Source: Pteria penguin
Taxonomy: Eukaryota; Mollusca; Bivalvia; Pterioida; Pteriidae
Length of the DNA stretch: 64,000 nt
NCBI GenBank assembly: GCA_035048485.1
Contig: CM068585.1
Coordinates: 51,403,509-51,467,508, forward strand
Direction of reading: 5' to 3'
Shown here: in pieces, positions 13,414 through 23,322 of the stretch
Numbering within the stretch: position 1 is the first letter of the stretch
How the letters are laid out: every line of letters starts with the position of its first letter
The notes under the pieces: model-generated
Database searches by the model: none
The model's input: the letters and a program-made list of their open reading frames with translations, nothing else
What the model was told of the DNA's origin: nothing
Position numbers and translations under genes: made by a program

Positions 13414-13660
13414 CTATACAGACATAGCATCTTCACTGTTTTCAATAGCAATATTTTCAATTGCTTCACCCGCAGTACTTTCTTTGCCCTCTAATTTTTC
13501 TTCTTTACAAGCATGTTTAATGATATCCCTGTCTATATCATGTCGTTCTAGCAAATGTAAATCACCGACTTCACAGTACGCATTATCTTCTTCTCCATTT
13601 ACTGCTGCCAATATCATACCTTTTTCCAATGTTCCTTTTATGTCGAGGTTCTTAGCATAT
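13414..13660 (-). CDS. Gene 1 last exon, cytoplasmic tail
   Basis: The acceptor CATAATAG precedes the exon, which completes an Arg codon (phase 2) and continues YAKNLDIKG. The 82-residue tail is rich in Glu, Asp and Ile and ends EDAMSV followed by TAG. It holds one tyrosine motif, NAYCEV (Y-x-x-V), in an acidic setting. The frame runs open beyond the exon into the intron, but the acceptor and phase set the start. Confidence 0.65.
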
Positions 13661-16600
13661 CTATTATGCAAGTGCAAAGAAAACTAAAAAAAAGTATCAA
13701 GCTATGCATAGCACTATCTATACACGAAACAATAATATATCTGGTATGTGGTATTATAAATACATTAAGGTTTTAATTGTATAATTATTAAAGTTATTGA
13801 ACAATATAATAATTACACAAAGGCCACATCGTTTTGTTATTGTTATATTACATCTAAATCATTACTAACCTTTTGACACACCTATTACAGATGATTGTGT
13901 ATATCGAGATGAAGATGTTTGTTAGTGCTGCAATTCCTACAAGGAAACAAATAAAGAGACCCCATGCAATAAACAACAACATACTAACGACAGGTAGCAA
14001 GAAGATGAAACTAACTTGATTTAAAAGAAACCACGCTTGACTAAGGGAAATAGATTATTGACGTCAGTGTGATTCGAGTTTCATCTTACCGCATATTGCA
14101 CAAACACTGATGAGGTTTTCTTGGTCGGCTAATTGCGGTGGAGAATTTGTTGAATAGACTGAAATAATAACGTATGTTCATTATAACAGCTTAATGCTTA
14201 TTGCGAAAGAAATTATAAATATCAAATATAATCGTTTAAAATTTTGCACAAAAGATAAATGTTTGTAATATATTTACATATTCCATTATTTCGACGACGG
14301 TTTTTATGATATAAATCTGGTCAAAAGGTAGATATTCATTCATATTTTTTAACAAGACAAAAAAGGCAGAAGAGAAAATTGATACAGATGGGTGCAGTTC
14401 TAACATAACATGTACGTTAACGCGAAAAGCGGTCACGAGGACTGCTTGAGCACACGTGCTGGGACTGCTCGACCGGACGCGCGTGCGCTCCTTGCGATAA
14501 CGCGGGAGGAAATTCTTGTTAACGCGATTTATTACCGCGTGCGATCGGTCCAGTCGCGCGTTCACATGCCTTCATTTGCAATTCTATATGCACTGGTACG
14601 GATGAAGGAAATAAAAGGGATCTAATTAAATTACTGCAAATGTCGCTATATATACGTGTGTTACATGTAATATTAAAATGACAGTCCGCATTAAGGGTTT
14701 CATATGTAAAATGATAATGGAAATTACGGTGTAGACATGCACTGGGGTATTTATGAAAAAAACTTCGCCAGTTTATAGTATAAAGAATCTAGGATAATAA
14801 CATTATTATTCTATTTTATTAGTTTATTTTAATTAATTAAATTGTGTATTTATTTCTTATTTGTTTATTTTTTAAATAAATTATTTATGTATTTATTCCT
14901 ATTTATATATTTACTATTGTTTTTTTTTTAATTATCTATTTTTCATAAAATATGAATACCATGATTATCATCATTATTATTAAATTTATTATTAATGTTA
15001 TTAATTTTCTTCTTTTTCGTCTTCTTCGTATTATTATAATTGTCATAAAGTAAGAATAAATTTCATTATATTCAATGTTCGTAAATTGTATTCAATATCT
15101 TTAAAATTCATCCCTTAACTCATAAACGTTTTATCTAATGCTAAATATTTACCTACATGCACACAGTAATATGTTCTTATATTCAAATATAACATGTATA
15201 AGTCGAATCTCCTTCAAATCCTTCTCTATGTACATGTTAATGTAAGTTTTTAAGTTGTAAGCAAGCGAACGTGGCTGTCAAGCACGTTCACGCAGCAGTC
15301 AAACGCGTTAACGCGGTCTCGAAATTAAGTTCACGAGGAAATCTGCGTTAACGCAGACGCGTGTGCTCAGCAGTCCTGAGCGCACGAGAAAAGCAAACTT
15401 CACGTTAACGCGACGTTAACATAATGTTATGTTAGGACTGCACCCCACTGTAGTGAGAAAATTTTGAATTTTATAGATACAGAAATTCACAATATTTTTT
15501 TTTTAATCTTTCAAACAATTGTAATACGATACTATCATCGAAGGATAATGTCGTCGAAAATACAGTTTAGGTCACTTTAGTTTGATCATTAGTATACTCA
15601 TTTGGTTTTCCGTTGCATGTTTTGGATCGTTAAATGATAATTTGTATTTGAGATGCAAGTAATACACAATACAGTGTTTGATCGCTATGAACAAATTCCT
15701 GTTTTCTGCAATAATACAAAAGAAATCCTGTATGTAAATCTAAAAACCTTTATGTAAGAAGTTTGTGATGTGGATGGAGACTGAGTTGTTATTTGTTGTG
15801 TCAAAAGCTATGCTATGATGCTTCAGGGAGCTCCTCGCATGGACGTCACCTTGCACAATATGTTTAGTGCTCTCATAAACATCCTCTGTAGTGTATGTTG
15901 TTCTGTTACACATACGTCAGTTGCATCGGTATCAAAATGTTCAAGTATAAATAGAAATATTTTAATTAAGATGTAACAAAACGAAATAATCATGGCACAT
16001 CTGATAGAGTTTTGCTTTATTAACATATGATTTTATATTTTACAAAATTTTTGTGATTATTTTATGTATAGTTTTCAAAAGCTGTTAAACCTGATGCCAA
16101 AGTTATGTAGTACTATTTACATTGAACACACTGTAAATTTTGTCATTTACATCTTTGTGTTAAAATACAATGCTATCAATGTTTTTAATGAATCTAAAAC
16201 TTTGCATGTTTGTTTTGGCCATTTTAACATTTACAGACAATATGAGACGATGTGTATAATATACTAACTTTATTTCCCATCTTTGGAAAGCTGTTTTTAA
16301 ACATGAAGGATCTGAAATCATAGATTAATTCGATGATTACCGGAATGCTGTTCAGTATGAATCATTGCCATAGGTTGTTATCAACTTAATGCATTTAATT
16401 TGAAAAAAAGACATTCACGTTGTTATTGCAGTGTAGCGAACGTCCTACATTATAACCATCATTGACCGTTGAAAGTAAGCGGACATGTGTTTATCGAACT
16501 TTATAGGGAATATATAATAATTAATATGTTTGCAATTTCGACTTGGTTTTCAACTTGGATTTACTTGATTATTAATGTTTCCATAATTATAAAAAGCAAT

Positions 16601-18389
16601 AACTTGACTGTTTAAACATGAAGGATCTGATAATCATCAGAATTATTCGTGATACCGAATGCTTTCAGTATGGAATCATTGCCATGGTTGTATTCAACCT
16701 TTAAAGGCATTTAATTTGAAAAAAGACATTCACGTTGTTATTGCAGTTAGAACGTCTACATTATAACCATCATGACCGTTGAAAGTAAGCGACATGTGTT
16801 TATCGAACTTTAGAGGGAATATATAATAATTAATATGTTTGCAATTTCGACTTGGTTTTCAACTTGGATTTACTTGATTATTAATGTTTCCATAATTATA
16901 AAAAGCAAAAACAAAAAAAAAAAAAAATAAATAAATAAAATGGGGTCGATAAGTTATCCTTTGGATAGCAGGGGTTTGTTATGTAATCTTTAAGACAAAG
17001 CAATAAACTATCCCAAAATCACTAAATGGAATGTTGGCAAGCAATCCCTGTTGCATACTTCGGTAAAAGCCTTGCTAATGTCCAAAAGGACAACTTCTCT
17101 TACTTCCTTTTCAATACTTTAGCTAAATGGCCAAAATATGATTGGAAGATATATGGAAACGTGAATTGAAAGATGAGTCGCCTGGTGTCGAATTTCATGT
17201 GCTGTGGAGTATTTTCATATTCGGTTTGTGCTTATACCGCACTTTATAGGAAAGGATTTGATCATAAGATGCAAAGCAAGGATATAGGCAGGCAATTTTC
17301 ATTTTTTTTTTTTTTTGGAAGTCTTTAAAAATGATATTAATCTCCCCGAGCTACTTTCCATAGGAAGAGAAAGGGTGTATTTTTTTTGCCGAGATTTGTG
17401 TTTTTTTTTTTTTCTGCCTGAGATTAAGTATGTATATATTAGACTTCAAAGAATAGGGCAAGACAAATCAGTGCGGAAAACAGTCGATGGTGGATTCCTA
17501 CTATAAGTATCTCTATGTCATTCAGTTGTGATTGAGTTATCCTTTTAAAAATTATGAATTTCACTAGACTTAGCTTCTTGAGAAATGTTTGCTTGATAAG
17601 TGAGGGTTTTTATAAGTCTGCTGCATGTAGGTCCCCCGATTTTTAGTTCTATCTGCGTTTACAGTATGTTAATTTGGAACTTACTAATTTGACTACTTAA
17701 CTTCGGGTATTTATATATACAGACATTTGTCATCCCATTTCATACGATTTCAGTTTAAACATCATTTTATTACCGCGAATAAGATTCTGTGTATATTTAT
17801 GGTTACTTCTCGACAAGACATAAAATGTTGCAGTTGTTGTTTTGCTGACGGGCATGGAAAAACGGGGACGCTTATTCCTCCGGGCATTTGTCTTAAATAT
17901 GACATATACATGATATTGTATTTTAAATTAATGAATACGAAATATACTTAACCCTTCTGTACTTCTTCGTAGTTTACTTACAATATGCAATAAACTTACC
18001 ACCTCATATACCTGGCCTATCAATTCTATAATTAAGGACTCTTGGCATCAATACAATAACTATTAAACAATGTTTCTTTTAAGACAGGGCACATCAAAAT
18101 GTGTAAATTTACATAGTATCACATTTGTGTTTAATACAATAAATATACTGGGCCCGAATGTGTGGTGCCCCTTCCCGCTATTTCTACGCCGAACATAGAC
18201 CGTGTTTCATCACGTTACGAAACGAAACGAAAGTCAATAATGAAACGTTTCGTCCCCGTTGTACACTTGCAAATGAAAAATAAACATCCCCCAACTTGTT
18301 GTGAGACGTACATTTGATATAGTTTATTGGTGACGTAACTTCTAAAGGACATCCCTCAGGTTGAAGGCATTTTGGTTCCAATAATATGT
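13414..18389 (-). CDS. Receptor-like membrane protein gene 1 (5' incomplete)
   Basis: I assembled this gene from splice signals and paralogy with the genes at 23073-29595 and 39897-46038. Exons, in coding order on the minus strand: 18312-18389, 16269-16311, 15850-15902, 14090-14158, 13870-14014, 13414-13660. Every junction has GT..AG ends and compatible phases (1,2,1,1,2), the same order as in gene 2. The product has a GCP-containing cysteine exon, a YPSC exon, a Thr-rich stalk, a hydrophobic exon and an acidic 82-residue tail. The first exon (signal peptide and YHC module) is not visible; the 500-base gap starts 111 bases upstream of the last exon found. The function of the family is unknown to me; the layout suggests a small cell-surface receptor. 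Confidence 0.6.
13870..14014 (-). CDS. Gene 1 transmembrane exon
   Basis: Acceptor TCAAG, donor AAAAG|GTTAGT. It encodes about 48 residues, of which some 40 are strongly hydrophobic (starting SFIFLLPVVSMLLF and including LFICFLVGIAALT and IFISIYTIIC), then NRCVKR. This is longer than the 67-base membrane exon of gene 2 and could span the membrane once with a long segment or twice, so topology is uncertain. Confidence 0.65.
14090..14158 (-). CDS. Gene 1 juxtamembrane exon
   Basis: Acceptor TTATTTCAG, donor G|GTAAGA, phases 1 and 1. It encodes YSTNSPPQLADQENLISVC followed by AIC. It corresponds in place, size and phase to the 63-base exon of gene 2 at 27663-27725, which also ends in a hydrophobic Cys-containing run. 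Confidence 0.6.
14390..15445. mobile_element. 1.06-kb TIR element with GTTAACGCG-rich ends
   Basis: The left end GGGTGCAGTTCTAACATAAC is matched by the reverse complement of the right end, GGGTGCAGTCCTAACATAAC (19/20). About 150-190 bases inside each end are GC-rich and studded with GTTAACGCG-like motifs (near 14414, 14518, 15308, 15342, 15400) and AGCACACG/CGTGTGCT blocks in inverted order. The middle (about 14780-15200) is very AT-rich and non-coding. No clear target duplication. It sits in an intron of gene 1. Confidence 0.75.
15850..15902 (-). CDS. Gene 1 stalk exon
   Basis: Acceptor TGTAACAG, donor CAAG|GTGACG. In the phase required by both neighbours it reads TTYTTEDVYESTKHIVQ, a Thr/Ser-rich stretch typical of a stalk. 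It begins in phase 2 and ends in phase 1, as does the stalk exon of gene 2 at 27370-27497. Confidence 0.5.
16269..16311 (-). CDS. Gene 1 YPSC exon
   Basis: Acceptor GATTTCAG, donor AAA|GTTAGT. With the preceding T it reads YPSCLKTAFQRWEIK, matching YPFCLNTSVE of gene 2 and YPSCIESRN of gene 3 in sequence and phase. The acceptor and the first 16 exon bases are duplicated in the tandem repeat at 16291-16908; the second acceptor lies near 16628. Confidence 0.6.
16291..16908. repeat. Tandem duplication, period 315 bp
   Basis: AAACATGAAGGATCTG at 16299 recurs at 16614, and the whole following 300 bases repeat. The two copies differ mainly by scattered one- and two-base insertions and deletions rather than substitutions. 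That pattern fits a recent duplication read with indel error, or a collapsed/expanded assembly artefact, better than an old duplication. Confidence 0.9.
16909..18311. other. Intron of gene 1, nothing recognised
   Basis: AT-rich with poly-A near 16912, and poly-T runs near 17300 and 17400. No additional exon could be supported between the GCP exon and the YPSC exon. Confidence 0.4.
18312..18389 (-). CDS. Gene 1 GCP cysteine exon
   Basis: It reads EPKCLQPEGCPLE, then SPINYIK plus one base before the donor GTACGT. It matches CRHREGCPLEG..LYK of gene 2 (26356-26463) and ends in the same phase 1. An acceptor TTGTACAG gives the right phase and a 78-base exon, but then the usual leading CP pair is missing. 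A second acceptor 17 bases upstream would add YYNCT but break the phase. The exon may therefore be degenerate. Confidence 0.5.
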
Positions 18390-18500
18390 CTGTACAATTG
18401 TAATACTAAATATTGGACAAAATGAAAGTATAAGGAAAAAGAATGTTTCGAATTCAACATATCGCAAGATAAATGGAAGGACAAAGTTGGAATAAGGTAC

Positions 18501-19000
18501 NNNNNNNNNNNNNNNNNNNNNNNNNNNNNNNNNNNNNNNNNNNNNNNNNNNNNNNNNNNNNNNNNNNNNNNNNNNNNNNNNNNNNNNNNNNNNNNNNNNN
18601 NNNNNNNNNNNNNNNNNNNNNNNNNNNNNNNNNNNNNNNNNNNNNNNNNNNNNNNNNNNNNNNNNNNNNNNNNNNNNNNNNNNNNNNNNNNNNNNNNNNN
18701 NNNNNNNNNNNNNNNNNNNNNNNNNNNNNNNNNNNNNNNNNNNNNNNNNNNNNNNNNNNNNNNNNNNNNNNNNNNNNNNNNNNNNNNNNNNNNNNNNNNN
18801 NNNNNNNNNNNNNNNNNNNNNNNNNNNNNNNNNNNNNNNNNNNNNNNNNNNNNNNNNNNNNNNNNNNNNNNNNNNNNNNNNNNNNNNNNNNNNNNNNNNN
18901 NNNNNNNNNNNNNNNNNNNNNNNNNNNNNNNNNNNNNNNNNNNNNNNNNNNNNNNNNNNNNNNNNNNNNNNNNNNNNNNNNNNNNNNNNNNNNNNNNNNN
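18501..19000. other. Assembly gap (500 N)
   Basis: Exactly 500 undefined bases, the usual size of a placeholder gap of unknown length. It lies where the first exon of minus-strand gene 1 would be expected. Confidence 0.98.
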
Positions 19001-20156
19001 GATATGAAAAGCTTAATAGTTAAATACTTATTAAAATATATCGGTTTCCATGTTTACAATTGACAGAGTATTAGGTTTGTTCATTTTTGCCGCAAGGGGC
19101 TATAGATAATGTTTTCCTGGATTAGTTTTTTAAGATATGTGGAGTACCGGTGTTATATAGTAGTTTTTCCCCCTAGCCATCCCCCCCCGGAAAAATGGCT
19201 ATATAAGAATTTTTACCCCCAGAAAAATGGCTATATGGTAGCGTTTCCCCGGGGGAAATTTGGCTATATAGCCATTTTCCTACCTCTTATAGCCATTTTC
19301 CCCGCGGGAAAAACTACTATATAGTGAACCCCCCCCCCCCCGCCCCCAATATGAAATTCCAGATTTTCTTTTCACACACACACATGTAAGTAAATCCACC
19401 TTGATAATAATAAATAGATTTCTATTTAAAACAGAAATATCTCAACTTTTTATACGGAGATATATCCAATTAATTCAGAGATATCTCATTTTTTTTAAGT
19501 AGAAATGTCATCAATTTCAATCTCTTTTCCAAATACAAAAAAAAAAAATACAAATGCATATATTTAGAACAGAGATTTATCCCCTAGAATTTCACTCGAG
19601 ATATCTTTATTTAATCCGAGAAATCTCAATATATACAAATGGAAAAAAAAAAAGAAAAAGAATTTCGGGGTTTTTTTTGTTTTTGTTTTTGTTTTTTTTT
19701 TTTTTTTTTGCCTCTTGAATGAAATTCGGGGGCATGTAGTTTTTTTCCTGTCTGTGACTCTTACCCTGTGGCAAAAACCTTGACTATATCGTTTGTACCA
19801 AGAGGTAAAAGGCTTTGAAACTCCACATATAATTATCTTGTGATAAGACCTTTTATTTGGGACCATGATTTTTTAACTTTGACCTTGGTGCTCTACGTTT
19901 TTAAAAACTTAAACTTTGGCTGTATCGTTTGTACCAAAAGGAGAAGGGGTTTTCAACTTCATATATAGATTACTTGTGATAAGATCTTTAATTTGGGACC
20001 ATGACTTGACCTAATGGCCTTGACCTTGAAGTGTGACCTACTTTTCAAAAACTTTAACTTTGACTATATCTCCTACATAAAAGGGAGTAGACCTTTGAAA
20101 CTTAGCATATAGATACTATAAGATGAAACCTTTCATTCTTTGCGTAAGGGACAAGG

Positions 20157-20297
<141 letters not shown>

Positions 20298-20403
20298 GCA
20301 TCAGTTTTAATTTATTTAGGAATTGAATGTTCAAGGAATTCTTATATTTGTCATTGGAATATTTTGATTGATAAATTCCTATTTTACTTATGATGTATTA
20401 CGA

Positions 20404-20691
20404 TTGATTGATTGATTGATTGATTGTTTGAATTTTGTTTTACGTCACACCACGAATATTTCACGTATATGGTGACGGCATCTGCCTGATGCGGGGCATA
20501 CAAATTTTGACCTTTGCAACGGACCCACCCGAAGCAGTGAGGGATCTTTAACGTGCCATGCATACCACGACACGGGGCCTCGGTTTTTACTGTCTCATCC
20601 GAAAGACAGAACACCGGCATGACCAGAGCGGGACTCGAACCCCGGCCTCCCGATCAGGAGTCCGACGCGATACCACTAGGCCACGCCGGCT
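20404..20691 (-). mobile_element. tRNA-headed SINE with 13-bp TSD
   Basis: On the minus strand it starts GCCGGCGTGGCCTAGTGGTA (box A-like) and continues to GGGGTTCGAGTCCCGCTCTG (box B-like), then a conserved body and a tail of repeated AATC. TGATGTATTACGA flanks it at 20391-20403 and 20692-20704. Element copy C retains the unfilled site (near 59815), which confirms the insertion. The second full copy is at 44375-44639. The tRNA head implies internal RNA polymerase III promotion. Confidence 0.92.
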
Positions 20692-20885
20692 TGATGTATT
20701 ACGACAAGTTGCCTGGGATCGAATTTTGAGTCACAGCCTGACGTCATGATTGCCATCTATACGCAAGTAAACGACAATTTTTACAATGAAATAATAGAAG
20801 AAAATAGCATACTACGGTAAATATATAAAAAGAAAGACTTGTAAATAAATGAATAAAACAAAAAATAAATACACACACAGAGAGA

Positions 20886-20886
20886 C

Positions 20887-20949
<63 letters not shown>
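20886..20949. repeat. (CA)n microsatellite
   Basis: About 64 bases of CA inside element copy A. Copies B and C carry a short CA/TG stretch at the same place. Confidence 0.95.
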
Positions 20950-20952
<3 letters not shown>

Positions 20953-21183
20953 CTCCTAACAGTATATAGAAACCCATTAACCATAACATCATTGGTTTGA
21001 TCCACAGGCTATTACTATAGTACATTTGTATTTCAGATGTTATCTGATTGATACAGAACGAACGTGTATAATTTCCAAACCGCTACGTGAGGGGGAAAAA
21101 CTACAATTGGGGAAAGACTACTACATAGTAGTTTTTCCGATATAGCCATTTTTCCAGGGGGAAAAACTACCAAATAACACCGG

Positions 21184-23072
21184 TATAAATAAAGACACAC
21201 CGTCACTTATCTATACACTATTAGTTTTATATCTATTGTTTTATATATGCCAATATCCTTTCTAATCATTTTATTACAGCATGATGTATATGATTATAAA
21301 AGCATTGTCAAATAGAGATAACTCGGATTTCGTTTGTGGTTAAATTAAATATATCAATCTAACTTTTCCTTGTTGGATATTACAGCTGGTTTTATACATG
21401 TATGTTGTATTCGATGACCAAATTCCCTTTATCATCACCAATGGACACAAATCGTGCACCTTTCGTTGAGGTGAGTAGTAAAATCGATCCCATATCGGAT
21501 AAACCTCGTCAATTATAGGTGACTTTCACTTCAATCTGCCAAGAGTAAAATGAAATAAATGTAAAGTTAAAACTTTAACGTTTAATACATTAACGTAAAA
21601 ATGTTCTTCTAACGTTAATAAAGTTTTCACGCTAAATTGATGTGAAAAAAAAAACGTTAGAATTTTAATTTTAGTTTTAGAAATAAGTTTCATGTACTGA
21701 AAACTCTGAAACTTTGCTCAGAAATGTTTCTTCGCATAGAAGGTTTCTCGCAGATATCAATATAAATATATCGCGTTCGGTTGAATGGACCAGTATTCTG
21801 TTTAACACTCTAAGTGTAATTACTTTGACGATGAATTATCTCAGCTTTTCGATTTACAGTATGGTTATTGTATTCGCTGACCAGGTATTCTATCTATCCA
21901 TCGAAATAGCGATTGGGAGTAATTGTGTACCTTAACTTTTCAAATCATTCCTTTAGTTTTGGAACGAAAGAACCATAAATCTGACATAGTTGTATTACAA
22001 ATTGTAAAATACGAAACTAACTGGTGTCATATTAATTACAAAAGTTGCAATCGACTTGAAGTTTGATAATTAATGTCATTAAAGACATCACATAAAATTC
22101 AATTGGTAGTTGTGGCTGAGAACGGTCAATTCAAATACCAATGGTATCTCACATGGGGTCAATGGCAGACGCTGATGATCTAGCATATGACTATGCGTAG
22201 GGTATACATCTCGGGAAATCATGAACGAAATTAGAGTTATCACTCTTTTAGCAATGCGTTTATAATAAAAACACATCAGTGATTAGACTGAAACAGTAGT
22301 ACACACAAAATTAAAGATATAAAACTAATAGAATAAAAATGATGGATAATTTTAAACCATAAGTCGGAAAATCATGAAAGCAGAGGACATACACAAAGTA
22401 GTGGTACAATGTATGTCTTTATATACACCGGTAATCCAAATGTCTTTTAAAGATATTATCCAGGAAAACATTAGCTATAGCGCCCTTACGACAAAAAGGA
22501 ATAAACCTAATACTGTCAATTGTAAATATTGAAAACGACATTTTATTATAAAGTATTTAAGTATTAAGCATTTTATATTTGCTGATAATGATGATAGGCG
22601 CCAACAAGCATTATATAATACAGTATTACGTGGATGTCTTAGTTTTTTACAAGAGGTGACACCGTGTAGTGTATAAACATTATCTGTGCGAGAGATTGCG
22701 GTTCGAAGATGTAATTTCATATAAAAGTAAGTGATCTGCTGACACTTTGCACTATACAACTGGAAATATTGAAAGCGAAAGCCACGTGAAGACCTCAATC
22801 CTCACAAATTAACGGGAAATGCAGCATTGTAATATAGATAACATAGCTATTAAAACATTTGTTTCCCTGAGCAAAGTGTTAATGTGCAATTAAACTTTTG
22901 CAGATTGAACGACGTGATGCTGTACTTCCTATCCCTAGCCTTCGTATCAGTGACGATAATATTTAAAATAGATTATTAAACAACGATATCGGTAATATAC
23001 GAGGAAGTGCAACATGGTTTTAGAGGTCATATGTAGAAATATAACAGCTATACTTATCACATTTGGTAGATT
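21184..23072. other. Region upstream of gene 2; possible RT echoes
   Basis: No gene. Two short stretches, about 21380-21475 and 21850-21935, translate to strings that resemble the RT segment VVFGGKFFQQ..PMGTNCAPL of the element at 51308: VVFDDQIPF with PMDTNRAPF in the next frame, and VFADQVF..IGSNCVP. They would be heavily decayed copies; the match is weak. A promoter for gene 2 should lie here but I could not identify one. Confidence 0.3.
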
Positions 23073-23322
23073 ATGAATAAAATTCGTTGCATAATGATTT
23101 TTATTATTCCTATTGATTTTACCCGATGCCTTTGCGTTATAACCATTAGTGCAGTTTTGCTGGGACAGAGTCGTCATACATTATTATGCCCAGATGATGA
23201 ATCAACCTGGAAAAAACGGGAATATATGTTTGAGTGCGGATCTTTGGCATACCATTGTGGGATTGCAGTTTCTGGCAAAGTAGTTGAGTTCTGTTCTTCG
23301 CCTATGTTCATAGAAAAAGGAT
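23073..23322 (+). CDS. Gene 2 exon 1, signal and YHC module
   Basis: ATG at 23073, donor AAAAAGGAT|GTAAGT, phase 1. It encodes a hydrophobic leader and then the cysteine module LLCPDDESTWKKREYMFECG, SLAYHCG, VVEFC, FIEKG. The orphan exon at 50196-50418 is clearly paralogous and ends in the same phase. Confidence 0.75.

Noticed and set aside
14236..14625. Overlapping frames of 109 and 71 codons
   Set aside because: They overlap the GC-rich end of the TIR element and have no conserved motif.
18473..19063. 196-codon plus-strand frame
   Set aside because: Almost entirely undefined bases of the assembly gap.
20404..20691. tRNA gene on the minus strand
   Set aside because: Box A- and B-like motifs are present, but the sequence is the head of a SINE with a body, AATC tail and target duplications; no cloverleaf with a proper acceptor stem was evident.
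22475..22798. 107-codon minus-strand frame
   Set aside because: No recognisable domain, no cysteine signature and no supporting splice sites.
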